Source: an uncultured Anaerolineae bacterium
GTDB taxonomy: Bacteria > Chloroflexota > Anaerolineae > Anaerolineales > Villigracilaceae
Direction: 5' to 3'
DNA: 62,857 nucleotides
NCBI GenBank assembly: GCA_903846015.1
Contig: CAIMZS010000503.1
Span: forward strand, 1 to 62,857
Program-made: the position numbers and the translations under genes
In this document: positions 1-8,893 of the stretch, in pieces
Layout of the letters: each line of letters begins with the position of its first letter
Numbering within the stretch: position 1 is the stretch's first letter
The notes under the pieces: model-generated
Databases searched by the model: none
Told to the model about the DNA's origin: nothing
Seen by the model: the letters and a program-made list of their open reading frames with translations, nothing else

Positions 1-2
1 GT

Positions 3-239
3 CTTGAAAAAACCAGCGCCTTTTTTAAGATATGGACATGCAAAGAAGCCACGCTCAAAGCAATAGGATCTGGGCTCACAAAAGAGATCAGCCAGACTGA
101 AGTTTCTTTAAATACGGATAATCAACCCCATCTGTTATGCATCGATGGTGACAAACAACTGGCTGCGGCATGGCACCTTGAATTATTTACTCCATTCGAT
201 GGTTATCAGGCTGCCCTTGCGATTGAAAGCCGAAGTTGA
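3..239 (+). CDS. 4'-phosphopantetheinyl transferase, Sfp type (C-terminal part)
   Basis: The window opens inside this gene. The frame from base 3 is open for 78 codons to a TGA at 237-239. It carries the WTCKEATLKAIGSG stretch, which matches the W-x-x-K-E-A-x-x-K-x-x-G signature of Sfp-type transferases. This family moves the phosphopantetheine arm of CoA onto acyl- or peptidyl-carrier proteins. In known enzymes the Glu and Lys of this motif bind Mg and CoA. The N-terminal half lies outside the window. It ends 31 bases before the next gene on the same strand, so the two may be cotranscribed. The family call is firm from the motif; the carrier-protein partner is not visible here. Confidence 0.8.
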   Translation, partial: LEKTSAFFKIWTCKEATLKAIGSGLTKEISQTEVSLNTDNQPHLLCIDGDKQLAAAWHLELFTPFDGYQAALAIESRS

Positions 240-270
240 AAATTGAATCATAAAAAAGGGAGAAATAACT

Positions 271-2274
271 ATGTCTGAACTGGCACGACCCATAGGGATT
301 GGTTTTGCCGCGCGCGGCAAGGTTTCTGAAGTTGTTAGCTGGGCGAATGATGCCCGCCAACAAGGCCTTCATTCTGTTTGGATCCACGACAGTCTGTTTG
401 AGCGTGATGCTGTTACATATGCCACTGCCATTGCTGTGCAGGTTCCACAGATACGCATCTCGTTAGGGGCGCTTAGCGCTTATACCCGTGCTCCGGCGCT
501 TATATCCATGACCGTTTCGGCGCTTGATGAGATTGCGCCAGGCCGCATCATATTGGGAATCGGTACATCCATCCCTTTACGTCTTGCCCAGATGGGGATT
601 CCTTACAGTCCTGAAGCTGGCGTCGAAAACGTCAGCAAGGCCATTGATGTGATGCGTGCCATGTGGGCGGGCCAACGCATCCCTTCGGCTACGCCAAACC
701 TTCCACCCATTCAGCCAATGTTTCCGCCTGTTCATCGTGTCCCCATTTATATCGCGGCTTATCGCACACCTTTTCTGCAATTGGCAGGTCAAAAGGCGGA
801 TGGGTACCTGGCGCGTCCAGCCGAATCTATCCCCAATATGAAGCGATTGATTGAAAAGCTTCGTACCGCATCATTGCAAGCCGGACGTGATGAGAACGCT
901 GTCGATGTCGCTGGATACTTGCTCACCCATGTAGACAAATCACGCCGCGAAGCACTCAACCGCGCCAAGCGCGAGCCGTTCGTAATCTACATGATCAGCG
1001 TACTCTCGAACTTTTCTCTTGAGCAGGCCGGTTTTGAACCTGCCTTGCGTGATCAGATTGCTGCTGCGTGGCGGGCGGAAGATTATCATAAGGCCGCCCA
1101 ACTCATTCCAGACGAAGTCTTGGACACTTTCATGCTTTGCGGCACGCCAGAGGAAGTGGCAGAAGGCGCCGCGCATTATAACGAAGCCGGGATGACCACG
1201 CCAATTTTGCAGCCCATTCTGCAGGAAGATGATCAGATACAGAAAATTTTACATGCAGCCGGGCTTTACGGGTCAGTTGCGCTCAAGGAAGCTGCCAGAT
1301 CTGTCGCTGGAGCGCCGGTGGAAGTAATCACAAACCGTATGAACACGGCAGATCGTTTGAATCCGTTTGAACGCGCCTGGAGAAAATTCGGCGCTGCGGT
1401 TGAAATTGCCCGCCCGTTCAGCTTTACGGCATCTGCCATTCCGGTGTTGGCAGCCGCTGCCCTGGCACTGGTCGAAAATAAGTTCGAGTTTCCCTTGTTT
1501 ATCAGTTCTTTGGCTGCATCAGTTCTGCTGCATGTTGGCACAAATATTACCAATGAAATTTACGATGTCCGCAACGGCGTAGACTCGATCACATCTCCTC
1601 GCGCCAGCCAGTCGTTGTTGAAGGGTCGCCTTACTGAAAGGGATGCTTTCAACCTTACAGCAGGTTCTTTTCTCATTGCAATGTTGTTGGGAATTGCAAT
1701 GATTGCCGCTCGTGGATGGCCTGTGGCACTGCTTGGTCTGCTGGGGTTGGCACTTGGTTTTGGTTACACTGCTCCGCCATTCCAATACAAGTACCGCGCA
1801 ATGGGTCTGCCGCTTGTTTTTATCTTGATGGGTCCATTGATGGTGATTGGCTCATATTATGTTATTACTGGCAGCACGGGTCTTTCCCCGATGATTGTGA
1901 GCATCCCAATTGGGTTCCTTGTAACAGCTATTTTGCACGGCAATGAATGGCGTGATATTTCTGATGATGCCCGTTTTGGAATTGGTACTTTATCTGCGTT
2001 TATAGGCCGCAAATGGGCCCATCTGGTTTATGTCTCGCTTGTGACCGGCGCTTATTTGGCAGTGGTCTTGGGTGTGCTCTTGCATCTCCTGCCTCAAACG
2101 AGTTTGCTGGCGTTGCTATCCATGCCCTTCCTGGTGCGCTCGATCCACACTGCCGGCATGGGTGCCAATGGGCAACAGCGCTCGATTGCCAAAATTGATC
2201 TGGAAACTGCCCAGCTTCACGCGGCTTTTGGTGTTTTGTTTGTTATCGGGTTAGCTTTGGGAAAAGGTATATGA
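271..2274 (+). CDS. Luciferase-like (LLM) oxidoreductase fused to UbiA prenyltransferase
   Basis: One 667-residue frame holds two enzyme domains. Residues about 1-335 look like a luciferase-like F420/flavin-dependent oxidoreductase: a TIM-barrel start (PIGIGFAARG), then APGRIILGIG, then a closing GTPEEVAEG segment. From about residue 390 to the end the protein is very hydrophobic (eight or so membrane segments). It carries both Asp-rich UbiA motifs: NEIYDVRNGVD near residue 427 and DISDDARFG near 561. UbiA enzymes attach prenyl chains to aromatic acceptors such as quinone precursors. The ATG at 271 follows a GGGAG ribosome site. The stop overlaps the next start by 4 bases. Both domains look intact. 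The fusion suggests the oxidoreductase acts on the acceptor or product at the membrane, which is inference. Whether F420 or FMN is used cannot be told. Confidence 0.85.
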   Translation: MSELARPIGIGFAARGKVSEVVSWANDARQQGLHSVWIHDSLFERDAVTYATAIAVQVPQIRISLGALSAYTRAPALISMTVSALDEIAPGRIILGIGTSIPLRLAQMGIPYSPEAGVENVSKAIDVMRAMWAGQRIPSATPNLPPIQPMFPPVHRVPIYIAAYRTPFLQLAGQKADGYLARPAESIPNMKRLIEKLRTASLQAGRDENAVDVAGYLLTHVDKSRREALNRAKREPFVIYMISVLSNFSLEQAGFEPALRDQIAAAWRAEDYHKAAQLIPDEVLDTFMLCGTPEEVAEGAAHYNEAGMTTPILQPILQEDDQIQKILHAAGLYGSVALKEAARSVAGAPVEVITNRMNTADRLNPFERAWRKFGAAVEIARPFSFTASAIPVLAAAALALVENKFEFPLFISSLAASVLLHVGTNITNEIYDVRNGVDSITSPRASQSLLKGRLTERDAFNLTAGSFLIAMLLGIAMIAARGWPVALLGLLGLALGFGYTAPPFQYKYRAMGLPLVFILMGPLMVIGSYYVITGSTGLSPMIVSIPIGFLVTAILHGNEWRDISDDARFGIGTLSAFIGRKWAHLVYVSLVTGAYLAVVLGVLLHLLPQTSLLALLSMPFLVRSIHTAGMGANGQQRSIAKIDLETAQLHAAFGVLFVIGLALGKGI

Positions 2275-2909
2275 AAAAATCGAAGAGTTTGCTTGTTTTT
2301 GGCGCAGCACTCGCATTTGGTTTGTTTGGGCTGACATTCCGCGGCCCAAAGAAAAGGTTTTGGGATCGAATGACCGGAACCGGACTTTCTCTCGGATCTT
2401 TGGCTCTGGTTTCTCAGCCAAAGCTGCGCGAGACCCGTATCGGGATCAAGGATATTCTCCTTGGTCTTGGGTCTGCTGCGGTATTGTATGGGATATTCCA
2501 CATTGGTGATCAGATTTCACGCAAAATCGTTCCAAATGGCGGGCAGCAGATTGATGATATTTACAAACTTAAACGCATTCGCCCACGCAAAGAATTAATG
2601 ACTCGCTTGGCGTTGGTGATTGGTCCGGCAGAAGAATTATTCTGGCGCGGCTTTTTACAGGATGGTTTGATGGATCGCTTCGGCAGGTTTTGGGGTTGGC
2701 TCCTCGGGACTGTATCTTATGGTGGTGCCCATATCGTCAGTGGCAATTTTACTCTGGTTGGCGCGGCGACCGTCGCGGGTGGTTTTTGGGGAGGGCTGTA
2801 TGCGCTTGGCGTACCGCTTGGCGCTTTGATTGTCAGTCACATTGTATGGGATAATCTGATCTTTCTGATCGCCCCAACCTCCAGGCTCGAAGAAGAATTA
2901 ATTTCATGA
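2271..2909 (+). CDS. CPBP-family intramembrane glutamic protease
   Basis: This 212-residue membrane protein belongs to the CPBP (CAAX protease and bacteriocin-processing) family. The signature EELFWRGF begins near residue 120, giving the EE-x-x-x-R motif. A later SHIVWDN near 189-195 supplies the conserved His and the Asn/Asp region. Four to six hydrophobic segments are visible. In eukaryotes the related Rce1 cleaves prenylated proteins, while bacterial members mature peptides or act in stress control. It starts within the stop of the oxidoreductase-UbiA gene (ATGA overlap), so the two are translationally coupled. A prenyl-related role is tempting from that pairing but unproven. Confidence 0.85.
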   Translation: MKKSKSLLVFGAALAFGLFGLTFRGPKKRFWDRMTGTGLSLGSLALVSQPKLRETRIGIKDILLGLGSAAVLYGIFHIGDQISRKIVPNGGQQIDDIYKLKRIRPRKELMTRLALVIGPAEELFWRGFLQDGLMDRFGRFWGWLLGTVSYGGAHIVSGNFTLVGAATVAGGFWGGLYALGVPLGALIVSHIVWDNLIFLIAPTSRLEEELIS

Positions 2910-3126
2910 AGCCAGGTTTGCTTCACATCTTTTCCTGGATGACAGGGTTTCAATTAATCACCCAATTTTTGCTGAATTAGCCAGAATCACCGGATTTAAT
3001 GATCAAATTCTATATTCGTCAGCGGAGTTCAAATTTTGTGGTTGTTTTTGTGGTTTAATATTTTAGCTTGGCTATGATTTGGCTTTTAGCTAACTTGTTT
3101 CGTGGATAATTCCCTTTGGTTTACCC

Positions 3127-3142
3127 TGGCACTTCTGCCAGT
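3127..3142 (+). promoter_or_regulatory. Short hairpin in the leader of the ABC binding-protein gene
   Basis: A 6-bp stem, CTGGCA / TGCCAG with a CTTC loop, is followed by TTAAGATTTTT just before the ribosome site AGGAGG of the gene starting at 3172. It could be a leader attenuator or the weak terminator of upstream transcription. The stem is short, so the call is tentative. The rest of 2910-3171 is AT-rich and holds no gene. Confidence 0.3.
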
Positions 3143-3171
3143 TAAGATTTTTATCCGCTCTAGGAGGAGCA

Positions 3172-4914
3172 ATGAAAATAAACCGTTTGTTTGTGTTTGT
3201 TATGCTTGTGGCAATTCTGATTCCTGCCCTGGCAGGCTGTGCGCCCGCCGCAACCGCTGTGCCAGCCGCCCCAGCCGCAACTGCTGCCCCCGCTGCCACC
3301 TCGGCCCCTGCCGCAGCCACTGAAGTACCCGCCCCGGCCGCCACTGCTGCCCCAGCTTCTGGTGGCACCCTTGTGATTGCCATGAATCTGGACGATGTTG
3401 TCACGCTTGATCCTGCTTACGCGGGTGAGACCACCAACCTGTTCATTCACATTAACACCTATGACACTCTCGTTGACATTCGCCCTGAGGATTTGAACAC
3501 CATTGTTCCTCGATTGGCTGAGAAATGGGATGTCAATGCGGATTTTACAGAATTCGTTTTCCATCTGCGCAAGGATGCTAAATTTGCATCCGGCAACCCG
3601 GTCACCGCTCAGGACGTAGTTTTCTCATGGAACCGTCTGCTCAATGTGGCAGGCGCCCCGGCGTTTAATTTGGATGGCGTTGGTAAAGTTGAAGCAGTGG
3701 ATGATTACACCGTCAAGGTTTCGACCACTGTCACCGATGGCAAGGCTCAACCGCTGCCCCAATTCCTGTCCAGCGCTAGCAATCCCAGCCTGGGCATCCA
3801 GGATTCCAAGCTGGTTAAAGAACATGGTGGTACTGATGCCGCCGATGCCAAAACCACCGACAAGGCCAAGGAATGGTTGGATCAGAATTCGGCTGGCTCG
3901 GGTCCATTCATTCTCACCAAGTGGTCGCCTAAAGCAGATATTGAATTGACTGCCAATAAAAACTATTGGAAAGGCGTTCCCAAGTTTGACAAAGTTGTCA
4001 TTACTCATGTATCTGACCCCACCACCAAGCTGCAGATGTTGGATCGTGGGGATGTGGATATGATTGATTCCCTCAGCAGTGATCTGGTGGAAAATGCCAA
4101 GGCTAATCCAGATATTGTCATATCGGTGGACCAATCACTCGATGAAAACTACCTTGCCATGACTTATGTCTGCCCCGATGTTATCAAGGCCAAGGATCCC
4201 GAGAAATTCAAAGCGCTGCAAAGCCCTGATTCGTTCGCCATCCTGTGCAAAAAGGAAGTTCGCCAGGCAGTAGCGTACGCGATTGATTACGAGGGCATTA
4301 CCAAGGCTGTTTTGAATGGTTATGGTACTCGCGCCCCCAGCATTATTCCGATCGGCATCATCGGAGTCGATCCATCCAAAACCCAGGGCCGCGATCTGGC
4401 CAAGGCCAAGGAGCTTCTGACCGCCGCGGGTTATCCGAATGGCGTCACGTTCGATCTTTATTACGCTTCCAACTCTACCCGTGATACCGTTGCTGCCAAA
4501 ATAAAGAACGATTTGGCTGAAGCCGGCATTACTCTCAACCTTAAGCCACTCGAGCAGAGCGTTTACCTGACGCAGATGCGTGCTCAGCAGCTCCCGATGG
4601 CATTCGGTGGTTGGACGCCAGATTATCTGGATGTGACCATGTGGACCGATTACTTTGGTCTGGGTGATCGTTCGATTGCCTTCCGCATGAATTTCATGAA
4701 TCCAGATGCCAATAAGCTTGCAACCTTGATACGCACAACTTCCGATCCTGCTGTTCGCAAGGATGCTGTGGAGAAGTTACAGGCAGTCTTCATCGAAGAA
4801 ATGCCGTTCACCATGCTCTATCAATCCCAGTACATCCATGCTTTCCGCAAAGATTTGCAAGGTTTTAAATTCCATCCGGTCTGGTTTGTAGACCTGTTTG
4901 GGCTGTCTAAGTAA
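3172..4914 (+). CDS. ABC transporter substrate-binding lipoprotein, peptide/nickel family 5
   Basis: This is the extracytoplasmic receptor of an oligopeptide-type ABC importer. A lipoprotein signal ends in LAGC, making Cys23 the lipidated residue. Residues 24 to about 63 form an Ala/Pro-rich linker of repeated PAA, AAT and TAAPA units, presumably a stalk. The family 5 fold follows, with typical phrases such as FHLRKDAKFASG (about residue 127), AVAYAIDYEGI and AAGYPNGV. The length of 580 is usual for the family. A strong AGGAGG site precedes the ATG. Two permease genes follow. The ligand cannot be read from sequence; di- or oligopeptides are the family default. Confidence 0.92.
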   Translation: MKINRLFVFVMLVAILIPALAGCAPAATAVPAAPAATAAPAATSAPAAATEVPAPAATAAPASGGTLVIAMNLDDVVTLDPAYAGETTNLFIHINTYDTLVDIRPEDLNTIVPRLAEKWDVNADFTEFVFHLRKDAKFASGNPVTAQDVVFSWNRLLNVAGAPAFNLDGVGKVEAVDDYTVKVSTTVTDGKAQPLPQFLSSASNPSLGIQDSKLVKEHGGTDAADAKTTDKAKEWLDQNSAGSGPFILTKWSPKADIELTANKNYWKGVPKFDKVVITHVSDPTTKLQMLDRGDVDMIDSLSSDLVENAKANPDIVISVDQSLDENYLAMTYVCPDVIKAKDPEKFKALQSPDSFAILCKKEVRQAVAYAIDYEGITKAVLNGYGTRAPSIIPIGIIGVDPSKTQGRDLAKAKELLTAAGYPNGVTFDLYYASNSTRDTVAAKIKNDLAEAGITLNLKPLEQSVYLTQMRAQQLPMAFGGWTPDYLDVTMWTDYFGLGDRSIAFRMNFMNPDANKLATLIRTTSDPAVRKDAVEKLQAVFIEEMPFTMLYQSQYIHAFRKDLQGFKFHPVWFVDLFGLSK

Positions 4915-4929
4915 TTCGTTTGATTGTGC

Positions 4930-4955
4930 TTGGGGCGGGTTAATTTCCGCCCCAA
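4930..4955 (+). terminator. Hairpin after the binding-protein gene (intra-operon terminator)
   Basis: A perfect 9-bp stem TTGGGGCGG / CCGCCCCAA with an 8-base loop lies 15 bases after the binding-protein stop and is followed by TTTATTTCT. It looks like a partial Rho-independent terminator. In binding-protein operons such an element lets the receptor be made in excess of the permeases. That role is an inference. Confidence 0.65.
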
Positions 4956-4980
4956 TTTATTTCTCGTTATCCGGTCCAAA

Positions 4981-5018
4981 CCCATCTGGTAATTTGCCTG
5001 GCCAAATCACCAGATGGG
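4981..5018. repeat. Long inverted repeat before the first permease gene
   Basis: CCCATCTGGT at 4981-4990 pairs with ACCAGATGGG at 5009-5018. After one mismatch, ATTTG/CAAAT extends the stem, leaving a 6-base loop (CCTGGC). There is no T-run after it. It lies right behind the terminator-like hairpin, 32 bases before the permease start, so it may protect mRNA ends or bind a regulator. Confidence 0.6.
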
Positions 5019-5050
5019 TCGACTTCGAAAATTGTGGAAGGCGAAAAACG

Positions 5051-6070
5051 ATGAGTCTGATCCAGCACCTTACGAGACGCCTGCTTCTAATGATCCCAAT
5101 GGCGATTGGCATAACCTTGCTGCTTTTCGTGGTGACACACATTGTGCCGGTAAATCCCCTTGCAGTGATCCTGACCGAAAGGTCAATGGATGATCCCGAT
5201 GCAGTTAAAGCTGCAACGGAAAAATGGGCGTTGGATAAACCTTTGCCAGAACAGTATCTCATTTATTTAAAAAACCTGCTTCAAGGTGATATGGGTACTT
5301 CCTTTAAGACAAAGAACCCGGTCGCGTCAGATTTGAAAAACTTCCTACCTGCCACAATAGAACTTTCCATCGGGTCTTTTATTTTTGCAATCCTGATTGG
5401 CTTGCCTTTGGGAATCATCTCCGCTATCAAGGCGGGCAGTTTTATCGATCAATTTACCCGGGTTATTTCCCTTCTGGGTGCTTCCATGCCGCCTTTCTGG
5501 TCGGGGTTATTGATGTTATTCGTTTTTTATTACAAACTGGGATGGGCCCCTGGCCCTGGTCGTATTAATTCACGTTTGGGCGCTCCAGAATCTGTCACTG
5601 GCCTATTTGTTTTTGATTCGCTGCTGAAGGGCAACATGCCAGCCTTTTGGAATTCCTTGAGCCATCTCGTCTTGCCGTCCATCATTTTGGGTTGGTTTAC
5701 GCTGGCATTGATCGCGCGCATCACTCGTTCTTCAATGTTGGAAGTTCTTTCACAGGATTATATTCGCACAGCCCGGGCCAAAGGCCTGGCTGAAAAATGG
5801 GTTATCATCTCCCATGCGCTTCGCAATACCCTTATCCCGCTGGTTACATTGGTTGGTCTGGCGTTTGCCGGTCTGATGAGTGGCGCCATCATGACAGAGA
5901 CGATATTTTCCTGGCCAGGGATTGGTCGATATGCAGTCGAGGCCGCCGCCAACCTGGACTATCCGGCTATCGCTGGTGTCACCCTGCTGATCGCCATTAT
6001 CTATATGCTGGTGAATATTTTTGTGGATGCGCTTTATACCATTATTGATCCTCGTATTCGGGAAGGATAA
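5051..6070 (+). CDS. ABC transporter permease, DppB/OppB type
   Basis: This 339-residue inner-membrane subunit has an N-terminal anchor (RRLLLMIPMAIGITLLLF), a periplasmic region and about five further membrane spans. The EAA-type coupling segment is recognisable as YIRTARAKGL followed by ALRNTLIPLV, which in the family contacts the ATPase. The start chosen is the ATG at 5051, with a GGAAGG site just upstream. An upstream in-frame ATG at 4898 would place the two hairpins inside the coding region and has no family-like sequence. It forms the first half of the transport channel with the gene that follows 3 bases later. Confidence 0.92.
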   Translation: MSLIQHLTRRLLLMIPMAIGITLLLFVVTHIVPVNPLAVILTERSMDDPDAVKAATEKWALDKPLPEQYLIYLKNLLQGDMGTSFKTKNPVASDLKNFLPATIELSIGSFIFAILIGLPLGIISAIKAGSFIDQFTRVISLLGASMPPFWSGLLMLFVFYYKLGWAPGPGRINSRLGAPESVTGLFVFDSLLKGNMPAFWNSLSHLVLPSIILGWFTLALIARITRSSMLEVLSQDYIRTARAKGLAEKWVIISHALRNTLIPLVTLVGLAFAGLMSGAIMTETIFSWPGIGRYAVEAAANLDYPAIAGVTLLIAIIYMLVNIFVDALYTIIDPRIREG

Positions 6071-6073
6071 AAC

Positions 6074-6952
6074 ATGGCTGTCGCAAAGCTTTCTCAAATC
6101 CCGCTTCCAAAAACCGCTGCCAGCCCTAACCAGCGGCGGCTGCGCGCATTGCGCCATAACCCAATGGCCATGATTGGTTTATTTATTATCCTGTTTTGGG
6201 CTGTTGCGGCAGTTATTGCCCCTTTTACATCGATGCGTGATCCTCTTGCTCAGATGATCGGTGACAGGCTGAAGCCACCCTCATCCCAGTATTTATTTGG
6301 TACGGATGAACTGGGCCGCGATGTATTCAGTCGTGTGATATACGGCGCGCGTATTTCTTTACCGATCGGTTTTATAGTCATTATTTTCGCCATGACGATG
6401 GGTTCGCTGGTTGGCGCGTCTGCTGGTTATATTGGCGGCATGTATGACTTGTTGGTCATGCGCCTGGCAGATATTACCCTGGCATTTCCCTCGATTGTGT
6501 TGGCATTGGCTATAGCCGCCGTACTGGGTCCAAGTATCACAAATGCGCTCATCGCGATGGTGTTGGTTTGGTGGCCGGAATATGCTCGACTGATGCGTAG
6601 CCAGGTGTTGAGCGTCAAGAACAATGAATACGTCACGGCAGCGGTTGCGATCGGTATACCGGGCAGCCGAATTCTTACGCATCATATTCTTCCCAATACC
6701 TTTGCGCCCATCCTGGTCAAGGCCTCCCTGGATGCGGGCAGCGCTATTCTTAATATTGCTGCGCTTAGTTTTATTGGCCTGGGCGCTGTTCCTCCCACAC
6801 CTGAATGGGGTGCCATGATCTCAACCGGCCGTTATCAGTTCTATAGCTGGTGGTTGACTACCTTTCCAGGTCTGGCCATTCTTTTGGTGGTTTTAGGGTA
6901 CAACTTCTTCGGGGAAGGTGTGCGCGACTCTTTTGATCCGCGTATGACTTGA
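6074..6952 (+). CDS. ABC transporter permease, DppC/OppC type
   Basis: This 292-residue subunit has a short cytoplasmic start, a first membrane span (NPMAMIGLFIILFWAVAAVI), the family phrase FGTDELGRDVFSRVIYGARISL near residue 78, then four or five more spans. The EAA loop is near residues 187-210 (EYVTAAVAIG and HHILPNT). The ATG at 6074 follows GGAAGG. It pairs with the DppB-type permease. The operon stops here: no DppD/DppF ATPase genes follow before the convergent alanine racemase gene 17 bases on. The ATPases must be encoded elsewhere. Confidence 0.92.
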   Translation: MAVAKLSQIPLPKTAASPNQRRLRALRHNPMAMIGLFIILFWAVAAVIAPFTSMRDPLAQMIGDRLKPPSSQYLFGTDELGRDVFSRVIYGARISLPIGFIVIIFAMTMGSLVGASAGYIGGMYDLLVMRLADITLAFPSIVLALAIAAVLGPSITNALIAMVLVWWPEYARLMRSQVLSVKNNEYVTAAVAIGIPGSRILTHHILPNTFAPILVKASLDAGSAILNIAALSFIGLGAVPPTPEWGAMISTGRYQFYSWWLTTFPGLAILLVVLGYNFFGEGVRDSFDPRMT

Positions 6953-6969
6953 TTGCAGCCAGAATAAAT

Positions 6970-8067
6970 TTAAACGTAAATTCGCGGTACACGTTTATGG
7001 ATCAGTGTGGTGAAATCAACCTGTGAGATCTGATAGAGAGCCGCGAGATCATGTACCCAGATGGCTGAATTGCCTTGTTTCCCAATAATAACAACCTCCT
7101 CGCCCATGGGGTAATGTTTTTGTAGCTGCACCATGCATTGGTCCAGGCACAACCGGCCTGCTACGGCGGCTTTTTGCCCATCAATCAGAACCTGGTTCCC
7201 GGGAATTTGCCGAAGCCCATCTCCAAAACCAACTGGCACCACGCCGATGATTTCCCCGCCTTTTGTTTTATAGGATTGCCCGTACCCCACTCCCCAACCA
7301 GGAGGTAGGTCACGACAAGATGCCAACTGAGCCTTCCAGGTTAGGGCTGGTCGGTAATACTCAGGAAGAGCCTGGCCAATACGGATGCGAAGGCCAAGTA
7401 TCACGTTACCCACACGTACCATATCAAGCCGGGTTTTTGGCAGTGAAAAGGCAGCTCCAGAATTGGCGAGGTGTACCCATCGCGGGCGTAGGCCAGCAGC
7501 CTCCATTGCGTTCACCGCAAGCTGAAAACGCTCATATTGGATGTCATTAAGCTTGTCCTGTTCTTCAGCCATTGCTAGGTGGCTGTACATTCCATCGATG
7601 ACAATCCCGCCTGCGGCCACGGCTTGTCTCGTAAATAGAGAACAATCACCTGCCAGAATCCCCAGTCTGCCCATCCCGGTGTCTATTTTTAAGTGTACCC
7701 GCACAGTCCGGTTGGCTGAACGGGCGCGCTCAGAATATAACCGCATGCTTTCAACGCTGTGGAGCGTCAGAGTCACATTTTTGGCGATGGCTTCATCCAC
7801 TTCATTTGGGCTAGCCATCCCCAATACCAGCACTGGGGTTTCTATCCCGCTTTGGCGCAGTTCACGCGCCTCTCCAAAGCGCGCTACTCCAAGCCAGTCA
7901 ACGCCGCCAGCCACCGCAGCTTTGCTTACCTCTACTGCGCCATGACCATAGGCATCGCCTTTTACAACTGCGAGCAGCGCGGTGCCGGTTTCACGGATGA
8001 TGTGGGCGCAGTTGTTCGTGATTGCTGCCAGGTCGATTTCGATCCAGGTTGGATGTAGTGAATTCAT
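6970..8067 (-). CDS. alr: Alanine racemase (first copy)
   Basis: PLP enzyme that interconverts L- and D-alanine for peptidoglycan. The PLP lysine is Lys36 in AVVKGDAYGHG; most relatives have A rather than G after the lysine. The second catalytic base, a Tyr in VGYGQSYKT, is near residue 262. The C-terminal family end RVPRIYV is present, and the length of 365 is normal. No clear ribosome site is seen before the ATG at 8067. It converges on the ABC permease gene and diverges from the C39-like gene. A second alanine racemase lies at 57526-58683, so this copy may be catabolic or specialised. Confidence 0.93.
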   Translation of the reverse strand: MNSLHPTWIEIDLAAITNNCAHIIRETGTALLAVVKGDAYGHGAVEVSKAAVAGGVDWLGVARFGEARELRQSGIETPVLVLGMASPNEVDEAIAKNVTLTLHSVESMRLYSERARSANRTVRVHLKIDTGMGRLGILAGDCSLFTRQAVAAGGIVIDGMYSHLAMAEEQDKLNDIQYERFQLAVNAMEAAGLRPRWVHLANSGAAFSLPKTRLDMVRVGNVILGLRIRIGQALPEYYRPALTWKAQLASCRDLPPGWGVGYGQSYKTKGGEIIGVVPVGFGDGLRQIPGNQVLIDGQKAAVAGRLCLDQCMVQLQKHYPMGEEVVIIGKQGNSAIWVHDLAALYQISQVDFTTLIHKRVPRIYV

Positions 8068-8193
8068 GATAACGACTCATTTTCTCTTTCAGTCAGATGC
8101 TGTGTCAGCCAATGCAGACCGCGCTCGAACACGAATAAAACCAAATCTGGATATTCTTATAAGGCTGCATCACGGGAAAGGTTACCGTCAAAA

Positions 8194-8859
8194 ATGATTG
8201 AATCTATTCGCTTGCCTTTTTCTGTTCCTTATTACGCCCAGATTGCCAGCCCTGAGCTTGCCCAGGCCATTTTTGTTGATGGGCTTAACCCGATCCTTGA
8301 CCCACGTTGGGCCGAGAGCGGCGCTGAAAACCCGCAGGAATACGCTTATTGGGTTGATCGTGCTTGTGGCGTAGCCTGCCTTAAAATGTGTGTCGAAGCA
8401 TTGGGGGGGCCATCCTTACCTCTGGTGCATTGGGCGCGGCTGGGTTTGGAGCGGGGGGGCTATCTGATCCGTCGAACTGCTGATGGTAATGATGACGAAG
8501 TTGGCTGGATTCACGGCAAGCTGGCGGAAATGGCCCGAGAAGCGGGGTTGGAAGCTGATGCCCGGCCTGCCAGCCTGAATGATATTGCTGCCTATTTACG
8601 TCATGGCTGCCTCGTAATTGCTTCGGTGTCATTTCAGGCTGGCGATGATCGTTTGGCTATTACGAAACAGGGTGGCCATTTGATGGTGGTAATCGGCGTG
8701 GATCTCGTTGACGGCAACCCTTTGGCCTTTATTGTCAACAATCCTTCTGGGAGGCAGGCTGCCCTACAAGCCGGTGCGCGTTTGCCTATTGAGCGCTTCG
8801 CTTCAGCCTATAGCGGACGTGTGATCATTGTTTGCAGAGGCTGTTTGCCGCCAAAATAA
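8194..8859 (+). CDS. C39-like papain-fold peptidase
   Basis: A 221-residue protein with the signs of a C39-type cysteine peptidase: ACGVACLKM with Cys58 as the likely nucleophile, a GGHLMVVIG segment with His162, and NNPSGR near 183 for the third residue. No signal peptide or ABC exporter domain is present, so this is the stand-alone Peptidase_C39_2-like form. Neighbours are alanine racemase (divergent) and LD-carboxypeptidase (convergent), which points to cell-wall peptide processing. Substrate and true activity are not known. Confidence 0.7.
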   Translation: MIESIRLPFSVPYYAQIASPELAQAIFVDGLNPILDPRWAESGAENPQEYAYWVDRACGVACLKMCVEALGGPSLPLVHWARLGLERGGYLIRRTADGNDDEVGWIHGKLAEMAREAGLEADARPASLNDIAAYLRHGCLVIASVSFQAGDDRLAITKQGGHLMVVIGVDLVDGNPLAFIVNNPSGRQAALQAGARLPIERFASAYSGRVIIVCRGCLPPK

Positions 8860-8893
8860 ACCACCTTGTTGAAAATCTGAATATCAACAGGGC

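Noticed and set aside
3160-3564. Gly-rich frame antisense to the binding-protein linker
   Set aside because: It is the complement of an Ala/Pro-rich coding stretch; no ribosome site and no family.
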